The notes below the pieces were generated by a model. The model ran no database searches. It worked only from the letters and a program-made list of their open reading frames with translations, and was not told where the DNA came from. The translations under genes were made by a program, and so were the position numbers. Positions 6,427 through 10,654 of a stretch of DNA of 10,654 nt are shown here, piece by piece; the stretch's first letter is position 1, and each line of letters opens with the position of its first letter. The DNA is from Acidimicrobiia bacterium (GTDB lineage: Bacteria; Actinomycetota; Acidimicrobiia; UBA5794; JAOTWH01): assembly GCA_029863035.1 (NCBI GenBank), contig JAOTWH010000067.1, positions 1 through 10,654 on the forward strand, read 5' to 3'.

Positions 6427-7025
6427 CAGGAGATGTCGATATCCACGGAGTCGATGTAGATGGTCTCGAGCGGCTTGCTCACCTCTGAGCCAGAGTCTTG
6501 CGGTCCCAGCTTGACCGCCGCTATCTGGTCGAGGGCGTTGACCCCAGAAGTCACCTTGCCGAACACGCTGTAGGCCGGAGGGAGGCCGGCGTCAGCGAAC
6601 ATGATGAAGAACTGGCTACCGGACGTGCCCGGCCCGGCGTTGGCCATTGCCAGAACCCCGCGCTCGTAGACGAATCCCGGAGATGGGAACTCGTCTGGGA
6701 TCGAGTAGCCGGGCCCACCGGTGCCGGTGGCGGTGGGGTCTCCCGCCTGAACCATGAAGCCAGGAACGACGCGGTGAGAGACGGTTCCGTTGAAGAAGCC
6801 CTCCTTGGCCAAGAAGACGAACGAGTTAACCGTTTGGGGAGCAGCCTTTGGGTCGAGGGCCAACTCGATCGGGCCACAAGAAGTGTGAACGGTGGCCGTC
6901 ACAGTGGCCTCACTAGCTATCCCCATGTCCTCGGGGCCGTCGTATCTCTTTACCTCGTTGGGAGGAGGTGCCTCGGCACCGCCGATTGTCGGTTGGGCGC
7001 GAAAGGACTCGTTTGCGTCTCTCAA
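6426..7025 (-). CDS. Soluble cyclophilin-type peptidyl-prolyl isomerase
   Basis: A cyclophilin of 199 residues that catalyses cis-trans isomerisation of X-Pro bonds. Active-site residues by alignment with CypA are Arg85, Phe90, Met91 and Gln93 in SHRVVPGFMVQAGD, followed by GGPGYSIPDEF, GVLAMANAGP and SGSQFFIMF. It has no signal peptide or membrane segment, so it is predicted cytoplasmic. The start is TTG at 7025, chosen because AAGGAGT (7031-7037) lies 5 bases upstream and because similarity to the neighbouring cyclophilin begins at residue 8 (FRAQP against FRSLP). The next ATG, at codon 34, would remove paired sequence. It lies 19 bases after the anchored cyclophilin and overlaps the PHP gene by one base. 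It has one cysteine (Cys50), and the position matching Cys121 of the anchored copy is not Cys. It is probably a duplicate of the neighbour that lost the anchor. Confidence 0.93.
   Translation of the reverse strand: MRDANESFRAQPTIGGAEAPPPNEVKRYDGPEDMGIASEATVTATVHTSCGPIELALDPKAAPQTVNSFVFLAKEGFFNGTVSHRVVPGFMVQAGDPTATGTGGPGYSIPDEFPSPGFVYERGVLAMANAGPGTSGSQFFIMFADAGLPPAYSVFGKVTSGVNALDQIAAVKLGPQDSGSEVSKPLETIYIDSVDIDIS
6723..6740. repeat. Direct repeat, copy 1 of 2, within the duplicated cyclophilin genes
   Basis: GCCGGTGGCGGTGGGGTC occurs here and again at 7321-7338, 598 bp apart, at the equivalent Gly-Asp-Pro-Thr-Ala-Thr-Gly codons of the two cyclophilin genes. Flanking DNA is also similar but diverged, as expected of a tandem gene duplication rather than a mobile element. 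Confidence 0.8.
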
Positions 7026-7030
7026 TTGGA

Positions 7031-7037
7031 ACTCCTT
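7031..7037 (-). promoter_or_regulatory. Shine-Dalgarno site deciding the TTG start of the soluble cyclophilin
   Basis: AAGGAGT on the minus strand lies in the 19-base gap between the two cyclophilin genes, 5 bases before TTG at 7025. No ATG or GTG is suitably placed for this site. Confidence 0.75.
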
Positions 7038-7044
7038 CGTTCGC

Positions 7045-7941
7045 TTAGCCGACCTCGATGATGATGTCTTCGATATACACGGCCACTAGAGGGGTCTGTC
7101 CCTCGATCGCTATCGCTGCGATGGTGTCGAGCACATCGAGGCCTTCTGCCACGTTACCGAAAACTGAGAAGTCAGGGCCGAGTGTGCTGTTCTCGAAGAC
7201 TATGAAGAACTGGCTCCCGTTGGTGTCGGGCCCAGAGTTGGCCATCGCCAAGGTTCCACGTACGTAGCTGAAGTCGGCTGCCGGCAGCTCGTCGGCGAAT
7301 TGATAGCCGGGCCCGCCGCTGCCGGTGGCGGTGGGGTCGCCTGCTTGGAACACGAATCCAGGAACGATGCGGTGGGAAACGGTCCCGTCGAAGTAGTCCT
7401 GGCGGGCCAGGAACACGAACGAGTTGACAGTCTGCGGGGCGCCGGCCACATCCAGGTCGACCACGATGTCGCCGCACGAAGTGACGATCGTTGCCCTAAC
7501 CGTTGCGGCCGGGTCGAGGCCCTCGTCACCCGCCGCCTCGAAGCTCATCTCTGTCGCGGCCGGTGGGCGGGTACCGCCGCACGCCACGGGCAGCGACCTG
7601 AAGTTCAGATAAGCGGGGGAGCTGATGGCTCCCGCCGGTAGCGACTCGGGCGGCGCGCTGGTTGGCGGCACCTGTGTGGTGTCGGTAGTGGTTGTGGAGG
7701 GTGCGGGGTCGGTTCCATCGACGGCGGCGATCGTGGTGTCGGTGCCCCCTATGGCCGAGGCGGTCTCACTCCCCGAGTCGTTGCCACGGTTGAGCAGGAA
7801 CCCCACCCCAAGTACAAGGACGGCTACGAGCGCGGCAGTGCGGGCGCCGCGCAGCAATCGCTTGCGTCGATCGATCCGGTCCTGAAGTTCGCGCGCCGCC
7901 TCACGATTTTGGCGCTGACGTTCACGTTTATCGGTTGGCAT
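7045..7941 (-). CDS. Membrane-anchored cyclophilin-type peptidyl-prolyl isomerase
   Basis: A 298-residue cyclophilin predicted to act outside the membrane. Layout: a highly charged N-terminus (1-34, many Arg/Lys), one transmembrane segment (about 35-50, TAALVAVLVLGVGFLL), a Thr/Ser/Pro/Asp-rich linker (52-108), a short pre-domain containing VACGGTRPP, then the cyclophilin domain (about 147-298). Active-site residues by alignment are Arg191, Phe196 and Gln199 in SHRIVPGFVFQAGD; GGPGYQF, GTLAMANSGP and NGSQFFIVF follow. The basic N-terminus inside and domain outside fit known actinobacterial membrane-linked cyclophilins. It has exactly two cysteines, Cys121 and Cys156, which might form a disulfide in the oxidising exterior (inference). 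It heads a four-gene minus-strand run. TAGCAT lies 9 bases before ATG and no Shine-Dalgarno site is visible. Confidence 0.94.
   Translation of the reverse strand: MPTDKRERQRQNREAARELQDRIDRRKRLLRGARTAALVAVLVLGVGFLLNRGNDSGSETASAIGGTDTTIAAVDGTDPAPSTTTTDTTQVPPTSAPPESLPAGAISSPAYLNFRSLPVACGGTRPPAATEMSFEAAGDEGLDPAATVRATIVTSCGDIVVDLDVAGAPQTVNSFVFLARQDYFDGTVSHRIVPGFVFQAGDPTATGSGGPGYQFADELPAADFSYVRGTLAMANSGPDTNGSQFFIVFENSTLGPDFSVFGNVAEGLDVLDTIAAIAIEGQTPLVAVYIEDIIIEVG
7321..7338. repeat. Direct repeat, copy 2 of 2, within the duplicated cyclophilin genes
   Basis: Identical 18-base match to 6723-6740, in the membrane-anchored cyclophilin gene. It is the best-preserved stretch of the tandem duplication. 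Confidence 0.8.
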
Positions 7942-7950
7942 GAGTCAGGC

Positions 7951-7956
7951 ATGCTA
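7951..7956 (-). promoter_or_regulatory. Putative -10 element of the cyclophilin-PHP-kinase run
   Basis: TAGCAT on the minus strand, 9 bases before ATG at 7941, fits TANNNT. There is no clear -35 and no Shine-Dalgarno site, so a leaderless or near-leaderless transcript is suggested. Confidence 0.45.
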
Positions 7957-7982
7957 GAGCAGGGGGCGGATATTGCCATCGG

Positions 7983-7988
7983 TACAAT
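7983..7988 (+). promoter_or_regulatory. Putative -10 element of the lysC-asd operon
   Basis: TACAAT, close to the sigma-70-type consensus, ends 9 bases before the TTG start at 7998. No good -35 lies 16-18 bases upstream. Transcription would begin a few bases before or at the start codon. Confidence 0.55.
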
Positions 7989-7997
7989 CCATGAACC

Positions 7998-9209
7998 TTG
8001 TCTCTCGTCGTCCAAAAATATGGTGGCACTTCGTTGGCCGACGCCCAGCGCATACGCGCTGTGGCTCGGCGTGTCGCCGCGGCCAAGAAACAGGGCGACG
8101 ACGTCGTCGTGGTCGTCTCAGCCATGGGCCACACCACCGATGAGCTGGTAGAGCTGGCGGGAGAGATCGGCACCCGCCCCCATCCCCGCGAGCTCGACAT
8201 GCTGCTTACGGCTGGCGAACGCATCTCCATGGCGCTGACGGCGATGGCTATCGAGGAGGAAGGTGTCAAGGCGATGAGCCTGACTGGGTCCCAGGCCGGC
8301 ATCCTCACCGATGCCGCTCACGGTCGCGCACGCATCGTCGACGTCAAGGGCGATCGGGTGAGGGAAGGGCTCGACGAAGACAAAGTTGTCATCGTCGCCG
8401 GCTTCCAAGGAGTCGACCCCGACACCAAGGAGATCACCACCTTGGGCAGGGGAGGATCGGATGCCACCGCTGTCGCATTGGCGGCGACACTGGGGGCCGA
8501 CGTGGCCGAGATCTACACCGATGTCGATGGTGTCCTAACCGCCGACCCTCGGCTGGTGCCCAACGCCAAGAAGATCGACGAGATCACGTACGATTCAATG
8601 CTGGAGCTTGCATCCGCCGGCGTCGGGGTCCTGATGGCCCGCTCGGTGGAGTTCGGTCGAAGGTTCAACGTACCGATACATGTCCGCAGTTCATTCCACA
8701 ACGAACCAGGAACTTGGGTAAGGAAAGAGACCATGGAACAAGCGATAGTTAGCGGAGTCGGCTTCGATGACTCGGTGGCAAAGATCACGGTCCATGGTGT
8801 TCCAGATCAACCCGGGGTGGCGGCGTCGTTGTTCGGACCGCTTGGGGCAGAGGGGGTGGCAGTCGACATGATCGTGCAGAACGTGTCGATCGACGGAAGG
8901 TCGGACATCAGTTTCACGGTCCCCAAAGACGCAACTACCGTCGCCACGAAGCTGGCGGAATCGGCCGCCAGCCAGCTCGGCGCGGCAGGCGTCGATGTCG
9001 ACGACAAGATCGCCCGTATCTCGCTGGTTGGGGCTGGCCTGGAGTTCGACTCGGGTATCGCGGCTCGCATGTTCGCGACGCTGGCCGCCAACGACATCAA
9101 TATCGAGATGATCTCAACATCACCCATCCGGGTGTCCTGCGTGATCAAAGGCCCTGCGATGGCCGACTCAGTTCAGGCGTTGCATGACGAATTCGAGCTT
9201 GCGAAGTGA
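7998..9209 (+). CDS. lysC: Aspartate kinase (alpha subunit), ACT-regulated
   Basis: Phosphorylates aspartate to 4-phospho-aspartate, the entry step to lysine, threonine, methionine and diaminopimelate. The protein has 403 residues: a kinase domain (about 1-245) with KYGGTS at 7-12 and [16 protein letters not shown] at 148-163, then two ACT domains (about 260-322 and 338-403) containing [10 protein letters not shown] and [16 protein letters not shown], the expected site of feedback inhibition by pathway end products. The start is TTG, fixed by family alignment ([10 protein letters not shown]) and a TACAAT element just upstream. An ATG at 7991 is in the wrong frame; one base fewer in its AA run would give an in-frame [12 protein letters not shown], so a sequencing error there is a minor alternative. 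An internal start at 8733 probably makes a separate beta subunit. asd follows with a GTGA overlap. Confidence 0.96.
   Translation: MSLVVQKYGGTSLADAQRIRAVARRVAAAKKQGDDVVVVVSAMGHTTDELVELAGEIGTRPHPRELDMLLTAGERISMALTAMAIEEEGVKAMSLTGSQAGILTDAAHGRARIVDVKGDRVREGLDEDKVVIVAGFQGVDPDTKEITTLGRGGSDATAVALAATLGADVAEIYTDVDGVLTADPRLVPNAKKIDEITYDSMLELASAGVGVLMARSVEFGRRFNVPIHVRSSFHNEPGTWVRKETMEQAIVSGVGFDDSVAKITVHGVPDQPGVAASLFGPLGAEGVAVDMIVQNVSIDGRSDISFTVPKDATTVATKLAESAASQLGAAGVDVDDKIARISLVGAGLEFDSGIAARMFATLAANDINIEMISTSPIRVSCVIKGPAMADSVQALHDEFELAK
8733..9209 (+). CDS. lysC: Aspartate kinase beta subunit from an internal in-frame start
   Basis: The ATG at codon 246 of lysC ([14 protein letters not shown]) is preceded by AAGGA at 8720-8724, 8 bases upstream, and would give a 158-residue protein made only of the two ACT domains. 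In Corynebacterium glutamicum and Bacillus aspartokinase II an in-frame internal start at the equivalent place yields a beta subunit that joins alpha in a heterotetramer. The corynebacterial beta subunit begins in a very similar way (Met-Glu-Glu-Ala...). The site and position are seen; use of the start is inference. The alpha start lacks a Shine-Dalgarno site whereas this one has it, so the two may differ in expression. Confidence 0.6.
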   Translation: MEQAIVSGVGFDDSVAKITVHGVPDQPGVAASLFGPLGAEGVAVDMIVQNVSIDGRSDISFTVPKDATTVATKLAESAASQLGAAGVDVDDKIARISLVGAGLEFDSGIAARMFATLAANDINIEMISTSPIRVSCVIKGPAMADSVQALHDEFELAK

Positions 9210-10213
9210 GCGCGACAGTCGCCATCGTTGGAGCCACCGGGGCCGTCGGTCAGGTGATGCTCTCGGTTCTGGAGGAGCGTGACTTTCCCGCTTCCTCTAT
9301 CCGCCTGCTGGCTTCTGAGCGATCGGCCGGGCGTGAGGTTGCCACCTCAGTAGGACCGGTGGTAGTGGAAGATCTCGCCCAGGCCGACCCGGCTGGCATC
9401 GACATCGCTCTGTTCTCGGCTGGGGGCGAGCGGTCGTTACTTCACGCCGGGCGCTTCGTTGAGGCCGGCGTTGTGGTCATCGACAACTCATCGGCATGGC
9501 GCATGGACCCAGCAGTCCCACTGGTGGTCGCGGGTGTGAACGATCACGCCGTCAAGAACCATCACGGCCTCATCGCCAACCCCAACTGCACCACCATGAC
9601 GTTGCTGATGGGTGTCGCTCCGCTACACCGTGCAGCCGGGCTACATTCGATGGTCGTGTCCTCTTACCAGGCTGTCTCGGGGTCGGGCAACAAGGGAGTG
9701 GAGGAGCTTGTTCATCAGGCCGAGCTCCTTGGTAAGGATGTCGACCTGCTGCGCGACGGTGGTTGGACCGATCCCGTTGCACAGGTCTACTCCCGCCCAA
9801 TCGGGTGGAACGTGTTGCCCTTTGCCGGGAACGCGGTGGACGGCGGTTACACCGACGAGGAGATGAAGCTGGTCAACGAGAGTCGCAAGATCTTGGAAGC
9901 TCCGGATCTCGAGGTGCAGCCAACCTGCGTTCGTGTTCCCGTTGTTGCTGGCCACGGCTCTTCAGCCACTCTTCGGTTCGATAGGCCGATGGAGGTGGCG
10001 GAGGCGCTGCAGCTGCTCGACGAAGCCGATGGCGTGCAGGTGTGGTCCGACCAGGTTCCCACCCCGCTCGATTCGGCTGGGATAGATGACGTGCTGGTGG
10101 GTCGAGTGCGGCCAACCCTCGATGTCCCCGGCGGGATCAACCTGTGGACGGTGGGTGACAACCTGCGCAAGGGTGCTGCCCTCAACACGGTTCAGATAGC
10201 GGAGCTGCTTTAG
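9206..10213 (+). CDS. asd: Aspartate-semialdehyde dehydrogenase
   Basis: Reduces 4-phospho-aspartate to aspartate semialdehyde with NADPH, the second step of the aspartate pathway, directly after aspartokinase. The protein has 335 residues. The N-terminal nucleotide-binding loop GATGAVG lies at 9-15, catalytic Cys128 is in NPNCTTM, Gln155 is in [10 protein letters not shown], and Arg243 with His250 are in [29 protein letters not shown] (93-108) is a family hallmark. The start is GTG at 9206, overlapping the aspartokinase stop as GTGA. No strong Shine-Dalgarno site is visible, so expression is probably coupled to lysC. The stop TAG overlaps the stop of the convergent membrane-protein gene. Length and catalytic residues look complete. 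Confidence 0.97.
   Translation: MSATVAIVGATGAVGQVMLSVLEERDFPASSIRLLASERSAGREVATSVGPVVVEDLAQADPAGIDIALFSAGGERSLLHAGRFVEAGVVVIDNSSAWRMDPAVPLVVAGVNDHAVKNHHGLIANPNCTTMTLLMGVAPLHRAAGLHSMVVSSYQAVSGSGNKGVEELVHQAELLGKDVDLLRDGGWTDPVAQVYSRPIGWNVLPFAGNAVDGGYTDEEMKLVNESRKILEAPDLEVQPTCVRVPVVAGHGSSATLRFDRPMEVAEALQLLDEADGVQVWSDQVPTPLDSAGIDDVLVGRVRPTLDVPGGINLWTVGDNLRKGAALNTVQIAELL
10210..10213. other. Convergent stop-codon overlap (TTAG)
   Basis: TTAG contains the plus-strand TAG of asd (10211-10213) and the minus-strand TAA of the membrane protein (10210-10212). It is the third convergent junction in the window with no intergenic bases. Confidence 0.95.
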
Positions 10214-10654
10214 TGGCTGTGGCTCATGCCGTGGCCGTGACCGCCGTGTTCGTCATCCCACGGAGTCACCTCGTCGGGAGCCGCCTCGCCCCACTTCTCC
10301 TCTGGCGGCATTTCTCCAACGGCCACGAACAAGTCGACGTGGCGTTGGTAGTCGGCGTCGGAAGTGGGCGCGACGGCCAGGGAGGCGAACCCGATGACGG
10401 CGCCAACCGCTGCGATCCACCACTCACCTGAGAGAACCGTCATCAGCAAGCCAGCCGCGGCAGGAAGCAATGAGAGCCCGGCGCGGAAACGAGCCGTCTT
10501 GGCGTAGTCAGCGAAGTGGTCCGGCATGATCGGCCGCCTTCTCCAGTAACGGACGGAGAAGAGGATGATCGCCCCCACCGCCAACACCGGCGGGAGCGCC
10601 ACCCAGACAGGTATGCCGTCGCCGTCGGCAACGATGAGCCCGACCACAAAGAAC
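10210..10654 (-). CDS. Membrane protein with His-rich C-terminus (5' end outside window), unknown function
   Basis: I do not recognise the family. The frame is open to the window edge and gives 147 visible residues. A GTG at 10647 is possible but the hydrophobic frame continues past it (Phe-Phe before Val), so the true start is probably beyond the window. Visible parts: the end of a possible membrane segment; a segment at about 16-36 (VWVALPPVLAVGAIILFSVRY) followed by basic YWRRR; two more hydrophobic stretches at about 57-75 and 77-96; then a soluble, acidic tail. The last 12 residues hold five His ([12 protein letters not shown]), which could bind Ni, Cu, Zn or Fe, but this is only a compositional hint. 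It converges on asd with overlapping stops, so it is not part of the lysC-asd operon. Confidence 0.75.
   Translation of the reverse strand, partial: FFVVGLIVADGDGIPVWVALPPVLAVGAIILFSVRYWRRRPIMPDHFADYAKTARFRAGLSLLPAAAGLLMTVLSGEWWIAAVGAVIGFASLAVAPTSDADYQRHVDLFVAVGEMPPEEKWGEAAPDEVTPWDDEHGGHGHGMSHSH

Noticed and set aside
6498..7061. Plus-strand open frame of 187 codons
   Set aside because: It is antisense to the soluble cyclophilin and has no domain pattern of its own.
6723..7338. 18-base direct repeats 598 bp apart as possible attachment sites or insertion-element ends
   Set aside because: Both copies fall on the same codons of two paralogous cyclophilins, so gene duplication explains them. 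There is no transposase or integrase.
7973..7978. TTGCCA as a -35 box for lysC
   Set aside because: It is only 4 bases from TACAAT, far too close for a -35/-10 pair.
1..10654. Defence system, CRISPR array, prophage, tRNA or riboswitch
   Set aside because: No repeat-spacer pattern, nuclease/helicase/toxin gene cluster, tRNA-like fold or long leader was visible; nearly every base is accounted for by recognised genes.

Overview
The window is GC-rich chromosomal DNA, almost wholly coding, most likely from an actinomycetote, possibly an uncultured Acidimicrobiia-type lineage. The main reasons are a RecR tail followed some kilobases later by an aspartokinase-asd pair (the order I recall for the recR-ask-asd region of mycobacteria), class II fructose bisphosphatase, a membrane-anchored actinobacterial-style cyclophilin, and operon-first genes that look leaderless. 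The lineage is inference. All recognised genes are housekeeping or central-metabolism genes. I see no tRNA, rRNA, CRISPR array, insertion sequence, phage gene or toxin system, and no gene-free stretch above about 60 bases.

Layout, left to right. (1) Plus strand: the 3' part of recR, then a DUF3524/GTDC1-type glycosyltransferase (queuosine-tRNA mannosyltransferase family). (2) Minus strand: a thiolase followed, with an ATGA overlap, by glpX. (3) Plus strand: methylmalonyl-CoA epimerase coupled to a 70-residue protein resembling an acyl-CoA carboxylase epsilon subunit. (4) Minus strand, transcribed from 7941 down to 4281: membrane-anchored cyclophilin, soluble cyclophilin, PHP-domain phosphoesterase and a multi-pass sensor histidine kinase. 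(5) Plus strand: aspartokinase (with an internal start for a beta subunit) coupled to aspartate-semialdehyde dehydrogenase, the first two steps of the aspartate-family amino acid pathway. (6) Minus strand: a membrane protein with a histidine-rich tail, cut by the window end.

The architecture is very regular. All three convergent junctions are 4-bp overlaps in which the two stop codons share bases (CTAG, CTAG, TTAG). Both divergent junctions are about 55 bp, and each of the four genes starting there has a TANNNT hexamer 7-9 bases before its start codon and no clear Shine-Dalgarno site. Most genes inside operons instead have a Shine-Dalgarno site, a 1-4 bp overlap with the gene before, or both. 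Two metabolic themes are visible: acyl-CoA/propionyl-CoA handling feeding central carbon (thiolase, epimerase, possible carboxylase subunit, FBPase) and aspartate-family amino acid synthesis.

I found no clearly new multi-gene system. The most interesting items are the bacterial QTMAN homologue, the tandem cyclophilin duplication that split into an anchored and a soluble form, the shared-stop convergent junctions and the leaderless-type promoters.
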